From contig NZ_FUZI01000001.1 in assembly GCF_900166965.1 (NCBI RefSeq), positions 558,001-622,000 on the forward strand: a stretch of 64,000 nucleotides of DNA, given 5' to 3'. A model generated the notes under the pieces. That model made no database searches, was not told where the DNA came from, and saw only the letters and a program-made list of their open reading frames with translations. The stretch is from Photobacterium piscicola (GTDB lineage: Bacteria; Pseudomonadota; Gammaproteobacteria; Enterobacterales; Vibrionaceae). The position numbers were made by a program, and so were the translations under genes. This document shows positions 38,727-47,270 of this stretch, one piece after another. How positions within the stretch are numbered: the first letter of the stretch is position 1; the number at the start of each line of letters is the position of its first letter.

Positions 38727-38731
38727 CTATA

Positions 38732-39286
38732 ATGTTGTATTACATTGATATTCAAGTTCAGCCTGATTTAGAGACCTCAGCACCAGTATTAATGAATAAC
38801 TTATTTGCAAAATTACACCGTCAGTTAGGCACTGTAGGTAATGGAGAGGTGGGGATCAGTTTTCCTCATGCACATAAAACATTAGGCGATACGTTACGCT
38901 TACATGGTTCTCAAGCTGCACTTGAAAAAATGATGGCTGATAGTTGGCTAAAAGGATTAAGAGATTATACCTGTGTTACTGCTATTACTGCGGTTCCGAG
39001 TAATACAAAAGGTTTTCAAACCGTAAAACGAGTACAAGCAAAAAGTGCTAACAATAAGCGTAAACGGTCGATTGCTAAAGGTTGGATCAGTGCAGATGAA
39101 GCGATTCATGCGATCCCTGACACCGCAGAGCGTAAGTTAACGTTGCCTTATATCCAAATGCAAAGCTTATCTAACCAGAACGTTATGCGGGTATTTATTG
39201 AGCATAGTAAGGTTGTAAGTGATGCAACGGATGGTGTATTTAATAGTTATGGATTAAGTGCTACGGCTACAATACCTGTATTTTAA
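38732..39286 (+). CDS. cas6f: Cas6f (Csy4) CRISPR RNA endonuclease
   Basis: 184-residue endoribonuclease that cuts I-F repeats at the base of their stem-loop and stays on the 3' handle. The catalytic His29 (FAKLHRQLG) is at the position known from Pseudomonas Csy4. The arginine-rich helix appears as KRVQAKSANNKRKRSIAKG, and the C-terminus GLSATATIPVF is typical. It begins 5 bases after csy3, as the last cas gene. Confidence 0.95.
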   Translation: MLYYIDIQVQPDLETSAPVLMNNLFAKLHRQLGTVGNGEVGISFPHAHKTLGDTLRLHGSQAALEKMMADSWLKGLRDYTCVTAITAVPSNTKGFQTVKRVQAKSANNKRKRSIAKGWISADEAIHAIPDTAERKLTLPYIQMQSLSNQNVMRVFIEHSKVVSDATDGVFNSYGLSATATIPVF

Positions 39287-39441
39287 GTTTGTTTTAATCG
39301 TAATCGCTGCGATAGGTTAGGTGACTATTTAATCTTTTTTTTTGATTTTTATTTAACTTAAACAATAGCTTATTGTAATTGAGTTCATTGTTGTACTGTT
39401 AACTTAGGGAATATACAAAATATCATGTATTGTACTACTAT

Positions 39442-39900
39442 GTTTACTGTCGTACAGGTAGCTTAGAAATAACAACACATCTTGTGTACTGCTGCACAGG
39501 CAGTTGAGAAACTATTGACTCGATGTTTGTTCACTGCCGTACTGGTAGCTTAGAATATTTACAGATGCCTAGACATGATAGGTTTTATACACTGCTGTAC
39601 AGGCAGCTTAGAAAAATTCAGAGCGCTGGCGTAGATAACCTCTAATGATCACTGCCGTATAAGCAGCTTAGAAATTGAACCCAAGCTTTCGTTCACTGCC
39701 GTACAGGTAGTTTAGAAATGATGCGAACAATCAGGGGTTAGATTGCATTTATGTTCACTGCCGAAATAGGCAGCTTAGAAAGAACTTGGCAGGTTTAACC
39801 ATGATATCAATAAGTTCACTGCCGCACTGGCAGCTTAGAAATTTACACCACAGATTTAGGTGCTTATTCTGGGTTAACTGCTGTACAGGCAGCTTAGAAA
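39442..39900 (+). CRISPR. Decayed type I-F CRISPR array 2, nine degenerate repeats
   Basis: Nine diverged copies of the array 1 repeat in the plus orientation, at 39442, 39484, 39529, 39587, 39647, 39691, 39753, 39814 and 39873. None equals the consensus; the seventh has a one-base insertion in its loop. Spacer lengths are 14, 17, 30, 32, 16, 34, 32 and 31. The stem CTGCC/GGCAG is kept in eight repeats, often through G-U pairs, and only the fifth has a broken pair. The position after cas6f is the usual place for a second I-F array. No good leader is evident in 39287-39441. Confidence 0.88.
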
Positions 39901-40002
39901 TCAATATGCGCTTCTATAATTTACAGTGACCTTTAAACAGGAAATTATACGACACTAAATAGTATAAGGTTGAATGATGTTTTCTTACTCATTAAACGCT
40001 GC

Positions 40003-40182
40003 TTACTGATTATTCTCATGTTCAAACTCGACCCACGCTTTTTCCAATTCAATTAGGCTCGCTGCAATCTCACCGTGGCTTCTTTTTTGAATGATTAATT
40101 GTCTAACGTGTTTTTGCTGTATAAAAATATGCTGACGTTTATTATCTATAAAGTAATTTCGCAATCCTTTTGCCTGATCCAT
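40003..40182 (-). CDS. Small hypothetical protein, 59 residues
   Basis: A complete 59-codon frame on the minus strand starting MDQAKGLRNYFIDNKRQHIF and ending EKAWVEFEHENNQ. The composition is that of a real soluble helical protein, rich in Lys, Glu and Gln, and no other frame here is open. A GGGTA stands ahead of the ATG, a weak ribosome site. No family recognised. It lies between the decayed array and the 150-residue gene on the same strand. Confidence 0.5.
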   Translation of the reverse strand: MDQAKGLRNYFIDNKRQHIFIQQKHVRQLIIQKRSHGEIAASLIELEKAWVEFEHENNQ

Positions 40183-40425
40183 ATACTGATACCCAATATA
40201 AAACGCTGTATATTAAAATAGTACATTTATTGTGGTTATTCTCAAGTGTTTGATGGGCTGAATGGATAGTTCGTGCGTTTATTTGCTTATGGCGTATCAA
40301 GACTGAAACAGTTTATGCCATTATATAAAGGGGAAGGGATGTAACAAATTATACTAATTTTATATATTGGGTCGGCTAGAGAAGAAATACCCGCCATTAA
40401 AGCTTAATAACGGGTACAGATATCG

Positions 40426-40878
40426 CTATCGAATAACGTTTTTGAAGTGCTTCTTACGTGTAAATAAGAAGTCTACATCTGGCGGGAAGTCTTTATTGTT
40501 TTTAGCATGTGTCATCATGTCAAAGACTTTAAATTCCGCTAAGACAGCAAAGGAATAAGGGACAAATTCACCTTCGCCATTTGCTTGTAAAGTAGGATCG
40601 TAATACTTACCATCTTTAAAAATAATCGCTTGGTCAATGATTGTTGCTTCATTACAGCGATAACCTAAAACATAGCGATCACCACGACAGTAAATCACAT
40701 TCATATAACTGTTATAGAATGTTTCATCTTCAGTGGTTGTACAGGCCGCTAATACCTCAGGATCCATTGCCTCTACCGTTACAATACGGACTTTCTCGGC
40801 AATAAAATTGCGTTCTTCTAGTTGTTGATGAATAGCTTCAAGACTTAATTGAGTCACTTTTAATACCGCAGAAATCAA
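40426..40878 (-). CDS. Hypothetical protein, 150 residues
   Basis: Soluble acidic protein with no signal peptide or membrane span. Visible stretches include SLEAIHQQLEERNFIAEKVRIVTVEAMDP, YCRGDRYVLGYRCNEATIID and DGKYYDPTLQANGEGEFVPY. I do not recognise the family. The sequence looks like a well-formed single domain with central beta strands. It is divergent from the siderophore receptor gene, so its promoter region is shared with the Fur-like sites. Confidence 0.6.
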   Translation of the reverse strand: MISAVLKVTQLSLEAIHQQLEERNFIAEKVRIVTVEAMDPEVLAACTTTEDETFYNSYMNVIYCRGDRYVLGYRCNEATIIDQAIIFKDGKYYDPTLQANGEGEFVPYSFAVLAEFKVFDMMTHAKNNKDFPPDVDFLFTRKKHFKNVIR

Positions 40879-41008
40879 TAAAAACGGCCGAATTATACGC
40901 CCGTTTGTTCTGAATGTCTTCGAAAAAACAGTATTGAGTACGGAATAATTGTGTGTTCTAGGGCGCGCAATCCTTTCTAATTTGAGAATAGGTTGTAATT
41001 ATTGATAA

Positions 41009-41027
41009 CGAATTGATTATCAATTGT
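41009..41027. promoter_or_regulatory. Possible Fur box, distal copy
   Basis: AATTGATTATCAATT at 41011-41025 is a perfect 7-1-7 palindrome next to TTGATAACG. It resembles Fur-type sites but fits the 19-base consensus less well than the copy at 41076. Confidence 0.4.
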
Positions 41028-41075
41028 ATTTATTGACAAAAAATTTACGAATGCAAAGAATGTAAATTTAATGCA

Positions 41076-41094
41076 AATGGTAATGGTTATCACT
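41076..41094. promoter_or_regulatory. Fur box upstream of the siderophore receptor
   Basis: AATGGTAATGGTTATCACT matches 15 of the 18 fixed positions of AATGATAAT-N-ATTATCATT. It predicts iron repression of the receptor gene, whose transcript would begin shortly downstream. Confidence 0.65.
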
Positions 41095-41104
41095 TATATT
41101 CCTG

Positions 41105-41285
41105 TTTGCGGTTTGGCTGCAGTGGCACAGATGCCAAGCAATCAAATCACCTTAAAGGTGGATGAGTTCAGGTACTGAGCATCTTCAAAAGCTAGCTGTT
41201 GTTAGTTTCTCAAGATGCAGTAATGAAGAACACCCATCTACATTGGTTTTATTCTCAAAGATACGGTAATTGGAGATAACGGAAT
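41105..41285 (+). promoter_or_regulatory. Long structured 5' leader of the receptor gene
   Basis: About 180 bases between the Fur box and the ATG, less AT-rich than the surroundings. It contains CACCTTAAAGGTG, a self-pairing arm TTGGC...GCCAA, and GCATCTT pairing with AAGATGC 34 bases on. This suggests a folded mRNA leader, but I do not recognise a named riboswitch. Confidence 0.4.
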
Positions 41286-43361
41286 ATGTTTTCTAAAAGT
41301 CAGCTAACACTATTGATTGGTGCAGTATTATCAGCGCCGATTGCTCACGCAGAAATCACAGATACAGATGAGCACATGGTGGTCACCGGGCGTGATTATG
41401 GCTATAAGGCTGACACTAATTCGACCGCAATGCGAATGGAGATGACACAACTAGAAACGCCAGGACAAGTTGCCGTTATCGATGAGAAGCTAATTGATGA
41501 ACAGCGTGCAAGTACCTTAGGGGAAGTGTTGCAAAATGACGCAAGTATTTCAGCGGGTGGCACCAGTCGTAACCGTGAGCGTTTTTCTTTACGTGGTTTT
41601 GAATTAGGCAGTAGTAGTGGTTTCTTACGTGATGGCCACCAGCATTGGTCGCATTACCGCCAACCAGTTGAGTTATTAGAGCGTGTTGAAGTTATGAAAG
41701 GCCCTGCGGGTTTGCTTTATGGCCAATCAGCACCTGGTGGCTTAGTCAATATGGTGTCAAAAAAGCCAACCTATGAAACACAAATGAATTTCAGCCAAGA
41801 TGTGGGTTCAAATAATCATACCCGTAGTGTGTTAGATGTCAGTGGTTCACTTAATGCTGATCAAACACTGCGTGGACGCGTAGTATTAGCGAAAGAAGAC
41901 TACGACTCATGGCGTAAGTTCAGTGATGGTTCAACGCCATCAACAGATCGCTTTGTTGGCGGTATGTTCCTTGATTATGATGTTAATGATAACGTGATGG
42001 TGTCATTACATTATGATCGCACTCAAGATAAGGGCAGTGTAGATTCTGGCGCTTATATTGTTGATGGTAAGCCAGTTATGGGCCGTGATCATGTGTGGGA
42101 CGCACAATGGTCTGAAATTGATAACGATGTACAGAATGTTGGCTTTGATGTTAAAGCGCAATTGAATGATACATGGGCATTGAATACTGGTTTTAATTAC
42201 CAAGATTTTGTTCGTAACGATAAAGAAAGTTACCCTAGTTTTAGTAATTTTGAAGAAAATGGCACCATTAAACAAGGTGGTAGTGATCGCCATGATGAAT
42301 GGGCATTTAAAACCGCTTACACCGATTTTGTGGGTGAGTTTGATACGCTAGGCATGCAACATCAGCTATTAGTTGGTGCGAACTGGTTAGGTTATAGCTA
42401 CGACCGTTTCCAGCGTTCATTTGATTCAGTCGATGTTAAGCCAGGTCAAACAACACCTACACCAGTATATTCAAATAAAGATCCAAAAGTGTCTAATTCT
42501 TCATATGATGCATGGGGTTTCTATGCGCAAGACATGATCACCTTGAATGATAACTGGCAAGTGCTGGCTGGCATCCGTTTTGATCGCCAAGTGAAGAGTG
42601 GCATTGCTGAAGAAGCAGTATCACCTAAATTAGCGGCAATTTATCATCCTGCAGAGAATGGCTCTATTTACTTAGCTTATTCTGAAAGTTTTGAGCCTCA
42701 AGGTGTGGTGTCTTCTGATTACACCAATGCTGGTGATAACCTTGATCCTCTACGTGGTAAGCAATATGAGCTTGGCACCAAGTGGGAATTATTGAATAAA
42801 CGTTTATTTGCAACAGCGGCAGTATTTAATATTACGCAAGAAAATTCAAAGATTGCTGTTGGACCTGATAATAATCAAACACTAACTCAAGCGGGTGAAC
42901 GTGTACATAATGGTGTCGAGTTTGCGTTACAAGGTAATATTACTGAAAAACTAAGCATGAATGCTTCTGCAATGTACCTTGATGCGGAATACACTAAAGA
43001 TCAGAATTATGAAGGTAATCGTCCTGTTGATGTGCCTGAGTTTGCTGCGAGTGTGTGGTCAACCTATAACGTAACACCTGCGACGGATGTAAACCTAGGC
43101 GTTATCTACGAAGGCTCACGTTTTGGTGATGCGGCGAATACCTTTAAGAAAGACGGTTATACACGTGTTGATGTGGGCGTCGCTCATACTTATAAATATG
43201 ACGATAAATTGGATATCATTGGTCGTGTAAATGTAGAGAATTTATTTGATACTGATTACATGGCGGGTGGCGGTTCAACCAGTAAAGACTATGTGGGCGC
43301 AACAGGTGTAACCCTGGGTGAAGGGCGTAACTTTATGGCAACCATTGAGTTTAAGTATTAA
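41286..43361 (+). CDS. TonB-dependent siderophore receptor
   Basis: 691-residue outer membrane receptor. A signal peptide (to IAHA) is followed by the TonB box-like region DEHMVVTGRD. The plug domain comes next, with LGEVLQNDASISAGGTSRNRERFSLRGF and VEVMKGPAGLLYGQSAPGGLVNMVSKKP. A 22-strand barrel ends in the aromatic NFMATIEFKY. It belongs to the ferrichrome/hydroxamate-type siderophore receptor group; the ligand cannot be named. Fur-like sites upstream predict iron control, and the TonB2 energy operon follows. Confidence 0.92.
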   Translation: MFSKSQLTLLIGAVLSAPIAHAEITDTDEHMVVTGRDYGYKADTNSTAMRMEMTQLETPGQVAVIDEKLIDEQRASTLGEVLQNDASISAGGTSRNRERFSLRGFELGSSSGFLRDGHQHWSHYRQPVELLERVEVMKGPAGLLYGQSAPGGLVNMVSKKPTYETQMNFSQDVGSNNHTRSVLDVSGSLNADQTLRGRVVLAKEDYDSWRKFSDGSTPSTDRFVGGMFLDYDVNDNVMVSLHYDRTQDKGSVDSGAYIVDGKPVMGRDHVWDAQWSEIDNDVQNVGFDVKAQLNDTWALNTGFNYQDFVRNDKESYPSFSNFEENGTIKQGGSDRHDEWAFKTAYTDFVGEFDTLGMQHQLLVGANWLGYSYDRFQRSFDSVDVKPGQTTPTPVYSNKDPKVSNSSYDAWGFYAQDMITLNDNWQVLAGIRFDRQVKSGIAEEAVSPKLAAIYHPAENGSIYLAYSESFEPQGVVSSDYTNAGDNLDPLRGKQYELGTKWELLNKRLFATAAVFNITQENSKIAVGPDNNQTLTQAGERVHNGVEFALQGNITEKLSMNASAMYLDAEYTKDQNYEGNRPVDVPEFAASVWSTYNVTPATDVNLGVIYEGSRFGDAANTFKKDGYTRVDVGVAHTYKYDDKLDIIGRVNVENLFDTDYMAGGGSTSKDYVGATGVTLGEGRNFMATIEFKY

Positions 43362-43379
43362 TAAGTAAGTTGAATATTT

Positions 43380-43404
43380 AAGGGGGAGTCTTAACTTCCC
43401 CTTG
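43380..43404 (+). terminator. Weak hairpin after the receptor gene
   Basis: AAGGGGGA and TTCCCCTT form an eight-pair stem with one G-U and no strong T-tract. It may attenuate transcription into the energy operon rather than stop it. Confidence 0.4.
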
Positions 43405-43543
43405 TTGCGATCTGAATGTGGTGGTCTATAAACTGTTAATCATAATAGTTATTGTTTATAGTTCGCCAACTTTGCGGTGCTTTTTATTTTTAACACCACT
43501 TTTTTGTTTTTTGGTTATTACAGATAACGATTGATTGAATATT

Positions 43544-44317
43544 ATGAATTTTATTAAAACGAGCCTGGCTATTGTTATTCTCAGTATTACTTCTGGAGCG
43601 CATGCTTCTAGTCTTGATAATGCACGTTCGATTGAAAATAGTACTAATACTGCATCAGCAGTGAGTCAGAATAAAATAGACAAAAGTGCAGATTCAGTCT
43701 TAGCAATGAAAGCCAGTATGGAACAGCTGCAAGAAGAAGTGAAAAACTTAACGGTTTATCATGATCACCTTGCGCGATTGGTAAAAAATCAAGCGCAAGA
43801 AGTGACGTCTATTGATCAACAAATCACTGACATTAAGCAAACCCGTCAAGGTGTGGTGCCATTGATGTACCAAATGATTGATGGCTTGAAGACCATTGTT
43901 GAGCACGATAAGCCGATTAAACGTCAAGCGCGTTTGGTGCGAGTGGGTAAACTTGAAACCATGATGTCACAAGCCGATATTAGCGATGCTGAAAAATTCC
44001 GTCGTATTTTAGAAGCTTATCAAATTGAAATGGATTACGGCACCAAGCTTGCTGCTTATCAAGCAAAAATAACCCTTGCTGATAATAAAACGATTGAAGT
44101 GAATGTGTTGCATTTAGGTCGCATTGCTTTGGTTGCCCGTAGTTTAAATGGTAGCCATTACTGGAGCTGGAATACAGCCGCGAAACAATGGCAGCCTGTT
44201 GACGCAAGTGAGGGGACAAATATCGATAAAGCATTTGCGATTGCTGATAACCAAGCTGCACCAAGTTTAATTACCTTACCTGTTTCAGGTGTATCAACTA
44301 GCGTAGAGAGTAAATAA
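43544..44317 (+). CDS. DUF3450 family periplasmic protein of the TonB2 operon
   Basis: 257-residue exported protein with a signal peptide ending SGAHA and a long coiled coil (SMEQLQEEVKNLTVYHDHLARLVKNQ region). The C-terminal part has ARLVRVGKLETMMSQADIS, AEKFRRILEAYQIEMDYG and LHLGRIALVARSLNG, the DUF3450 pattern. In Vibrio and relatives it opens the ttpC-exbB-exbD-tonB operon. Its role is unproven; it likely supports TtpC in the periplasm. The start is the ATG at 43544 rather than the TTG at 43535. It is separated from ttpC by one base. Confidence 0.85.
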   Translation: MNFIKTSLAIVILSITSGAHASSLDNARSIENSTNTASAVSQNKIDKSADSVLAMKASMEQLQEEVKNLTVYHDHLARLVKNQAQEVTSIDQQITDIKQTRQGVVPLMYQMIDGLKTIVEHDKPIKRQARLVRVGKLETMMSQADISDAEKFRRILEAYQIEMDYGTKLAAYQAKITLADNKTIEVNVLHLGRIALVARSLNGSHYWSWNTAAKQWQPVDASEGTNIDKAFAIADNQAAPSLITLPVSGVSTSVESK

Positions 44318-44318
44318 C

Positions 44319-45686
44319 ATGAAATTAAAAACGTTAGTTGCCGCATTATGTATTGCAAGTTTGCCATTGACCGCAAATGCAGAATCTGTAGTAAAGCAAG
44401 CACAACAAGAGCATAGCCAACAGGCTCAGCATAATGTTCAACGTGAAGCGGGCTTTAATAGCACTCATCATAATATTAAAGCGCAATACAATGCGTTATT
44501 AGCTGAACGTAATAAATTAAAGGCTGCTACAGAAGTATTAAGTACAACTTTTAGTGCTAATGAACAACGTTTAGCGACGTTAGAACAACAATTACGGCTA
44601 GAAAGTGGCAGCTTAGGCGAGTTATTTGGTGTTGTACGTCAAACCGCCAAAGAAGTACAAGCAGAGCAACAACATGCTGTAACCGCGATTGATAACAGCC
44701 AAGATAACGCCGTTGTGAATGAGATTGTCGCAGCGAAAGTCTTACCATCAATGGTGCAATTGCAAGGTTTATGGCAAGCAATGACTGATCAGATCGTTGC
44801 GAGCGGACAAATTGCGAAAGTCACCGTGCCATACATTAACGGTGATGGTGAGCAAAGTGATATTCAGGCATTGCGTTTAGGCAGTATTGGCTTAGTGGGT
44901 GATAACGGCTATCTCAATTGGGATGGCAGCCAACACGTGGCAATGGCGTATTTACAGCAACCTGAACATGCACCGACATTGGCTGATTACGATCAACTAA
45001 TATCAACAGGTAATGACATGCTGGTGGTCGATCCTTCACGTGGGGTGATGCTAGAGCAATTAGCCCAAGCACCGACATTAATGGATCGTCTGCAAGCAGG
45101 TGGCGCAGTTGGCAAAATCATTCTATTACTACTGGCTATTGGTGCAGGTATTGCGATTTTCCGTGGTGTGAAATTAGCCATTATTCGTCAACAAATCAAA
45201 ACACAGCTAAAGCAACCTTCTAAGCCGGGTAATAATCCACTGGGTCATATTCTAGCGGTTTATAACAAAGAGCAAAGCCGCAGCGTTGAAGCGTTAGAAT
45301 TGCGTTTATTAGAAACGATTGTTGATGAACAACAAGGGCTAGAAAAAGGCCTGTCAATGCTGAAACTGTTTGCTGCGTTAGCGCCGATGTTAGGTTTGCT
45401 AGGTACAGTAACAGGTATGATTGAAACCTTCCAAGTGATCACTCAGTTTGGTAATGGCGATCCAAAAGTGATGGCGGGGGGTATTTCAATGGCATTGGTG
45501 ACCACGGTTCTAGGCTTAGTGGCGGCAATGCCATTGCTATTGGCGCATAACATTTTAAGTTCTCAAGCTGAAAATATTCGTATGATCCTTGAAAAACAAG
45601 GTATTAGCTTGGTGGCGGAACAAGCCGAGAAAAATGACCACCGTGGTATTAAAAATTCTGGCATAACAACTGAACAGGCCGCCTAA
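44319..45686 (+). CDS. ttpC: TtpC, MotA/TolQ/ExbB-type proton channel protein
   Basis: 455-residue fusion-like protein: signal peptide (to ANA), a periplasmic coiled coil over about residues 20-130, then a C-terminal MotA/TolQ/ExbB domain from about 260 on. That domain holds GAVGKIILLLLAIGAGIAIFRG, LFAALAPMLGLLGTVTGMIETFQVI and MAGGISMALVTTVLGLVAAMPLLLAHN. TtpC is the extra component required by the Vibrio TonB2 system. Its stop overlaps the ATG of exbB by one base. Confidence 0.9.
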   Translation: MKLKTLVAALCIASLPLTANAESVVKQAQQEHSQQAQHNVQREAGFNSTHHNIKAQYNALLAERNKLKAATEVLSTTFSANEQRLATLEQQLRLESGSLGELFGVVRQTAKEVQAEQQHAVTAIDNSQDNAVVNEIVAAKVLPSMVQLQGLWQAMTDQIVASGQIAKVTVPYINGDGEQSDIQALRLGSIGLVGDNGYLNWDGSQHVAMAYLQQPEHAPTLADYDQLISTGNDMLVVDPSRGVMLEQLAQAPTLMDRLQAGGAVGKIILLLLAIGAGIAIFRGVKLAIIRQQIKTQLKQPSKPGNNPLGHILAVYNKEQSRSVEALELRLLETIVDEQQGLEKGLSMLKLFAALAPMLGLLGTVTGMIETFQVITQFGNGDPKVMAGGISMALVTTVLGLVAAMPLLLAHNILSSQAENIRMILEKQGISLVAEQAEKNDHRGIKNSGITTEQAA

Positions 45687-46219
45687 TGGATAGCAGCGTA
45701 TTACAAACGTGGTGGTTATCACTGTCGCATTTTATGGCGCAAGGCGGTGTGATTTTATGGTGGTTAGCCGCTGTGGTTGCGGTGTTGTGGTTATTGGTGT
45801 TTGAACGGGTTATTTACCTTGTGTTTTACTTTCCACAACAACAGCAACAATGGATAGTATTATGGGCAGCACGTGCTGATCATCAATCTTGGTATGCTCA
45901 TGCAATTCGAGATGGCTGGTTGAGTGATGCTAAAATAGCATTAAACAAAAACCTTAATTTTATTAAAGTGTTAGTCGCTATTTGTCCCATGTTAGGTTTA
46001 CTTGGCACGGTTACGGGTATGATTTCAGTGTTTGATGTAATGGCAACCCAAGGCAGTAGCCAGCCACGATTAATGGCGTCAGGAATTTCACTGGCGACAT
46101 TACCAACTATGGCGGGCATGGTGGCAGCACTAGCGGGGATGTTTATTCATGCTCGATTGGCAAAAGCGTGTCAAATGCGTGAGTTAAAATTAGAAAAATC
46201 ATTAAGGAGTCAGCAATGA
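45686..46219 (+). CDS. exbB: ExbB proton channel subunit (TonB2 system)
   Basis: 177-residue ExbB with three membrane spans. The conserved cytoplasmic-membrane block is FIKVLVAICPMLGLLGTVTGMISVFDVM and LMASGISLATLPTMAGMVAALAGMFIHA. It uses the proton gradient with ExbD to energise TonB. It overlaps exbD by four bases (ATGA). Confidence 0.92.
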   Translation: MDSSVLQTWWLSLSHFMAQGGVILWWLAAVVAVLWLLVFERVIYLVFYFPQQQQQWIVLWAARADHQSWYAHAIRDGWLSDAKIALNKNLNFIKVLVAICPMLGLLGTVTGMISVFDVMATQGSSQPRLMASGISLATLPTMAGMVAALAGMFIHARLAKACQMRELKLEKSLRSQQ

Positions 46220-46620
46220 GACTCAGTCGTCGCTCGTCAGTGCGTGAAGATGCACAAATAGATTTAACCTCGATGTTAGATATCGTTTTCATCATGTTGA
46301 TTTTCTTTATTGTTACTAGTTCTTTTGTGCGTGAATCAGGGGTTGAAGTGAATCGCCCGCAAGCAAGCCATGTGGTTAGCCAAAAAGATGCGGGTATTTT
46401 TGTCGCTATTACCGCAGCAAATGATATTTATATTGATAAGCGAGTTGTTGATGCCGAACGTGTGCAAGCAACACTTGAGCACATGTTAACAGAACAACCT
46501 GATGCCGCATTAGTGATTCAAGCTGATGAACATGCCTATAACGGTACGGTCGTTAAGGTGATGGATGCTGCAAAAGGTGCAGGGGTGAAGAATATTGCTT
46601 TGGCGGCGGAGAAAAACTAA
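46216..46620 (+). CDS. exbD: ExbD proton channel subunit (TonB2 system)
   Basis: 134-residue ExbD with a single membrane span bearing the essential aspartate, Asp22, in LTSMLDIVFIMLIFFIVTSSF. The periplasmic domain ends with VVKVMDAAKGAGVKNIALAAE. It overlaps the TonB gene by one base. Confidence 0.92.
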   Translation: MRLSRRSSVREDAQIDLTSMLDIVFIMLIFFIVTSSFVRESGVEVNRPQASHVVSQKDAGIFVAITAANDIYIDKRVVDAERVQATLEHMLTEQPDAALVIQADEHAYNGTVVKVMDAAKGAGVKNIALAAEKN

Positions 46621-47270
46621 TGATGCGCATATTAATGGCGTTGCCATTGGCGCTCGCGGTGGCTTTAGGTCTGTTTACACTGATGGCATGGATGGTCGAT
46701 AACGGTAATCATCAATCTCAAGATAATGCACCGCCGTTAGCGTTTAATATGGTGATGGTAGAACACGAACAAGCACCACAGCGTCGTCAGCGTGTTGCTC
46801 CACCACCGCCAGAAACGCCAACGCCACCACCTGAAGCGCAACCGTCGCAGTCACAAGCGGCAACATCAACGACGATGCCAATGGCGTCAATTCCTAGCTT
46901 AGGTTTAGATACGTCTATTCATGGTTTAGCAGTTAACGCGCCTAAATTTACTGATTTCAGTAGTGCAGCAGCAATAGGTGACGGATTAGGTAAATCTCAA
47001 CAAGCGATGCCTCTTTATCGCGTTGAGCCGCGTTATCCATCTCGAGCTTTACGTCAAGGTAAAGAAGGGTATGTGGTGCTTAAATTCACCATTGATACTC
47101 AAGGTCGACCAATCGATATTGCTGTTATGGATGCCAAGCCTCGTCGTTTATTTGATAAGGAAGCCATTCGTGCATTACGTAAGTGGAAGTACCAACCACA
47201 AGTTGTTAATGGCACCGCAATGGCACAACAAGGGCAGACAGTACGTCTTGAATTTAGGTTGAATCAATAA
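46620..47270 (+). CDS. tonB: TonB energy transducer (TonB2 type)
   Basis: 216-residue TonB: an N-terminal membrane anchor (residues 5-26), a short Pro-rich segment (VAPPPPETPTPPPEAQPS) and the C-terminal TonB fold with YRVEPRYPSRALRQGKEGYV, IDTQGRP and ALRKWKYQP. It links the inner membrane motor to receptors such as the one encoded upstream. The short periplasmic span is typical of TonB2. It overlaps the TPR gene by one base. Confidence 0.92.
   Translation: MMRILMALPLALAVALGLFTLMAWMVDNGNHQSQDNAPPLAFNMVMVEHEQAPQRRQRVAPPPPETPTPPPEAQPSQSQAATSTTMPMASIPSLGLDTSIHGLAVNAPKFTDFSSAAAIGDGLGKSQQAMPLYRVEPRYPSRALRQGKEGYVVLKFTIDTQGRPIDIAVMDAKPRRLFDKEAIRALRKWKYQPQVVNGTAMAQQGQTVRLEFRLNQ

Noticed and set aside
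30165..39900. CRISPR-associated transposon (Tn7-like I-F3)
   Set aside because: The locus encodes cas1, cas2-3, csy1, csy2, csy3 and cas6f, with no tnsA, tnsB, tnsC or tniQ, so it is a standard I-F1 system.
41105..41285. Known riboswitch class (TPP, cobalamin, FMN) upstream of the TonB-dependent receptor
   Set aside because: I did not see the conserved cores of these classes, for example no cobalamin B12-box, so no class was assigned.
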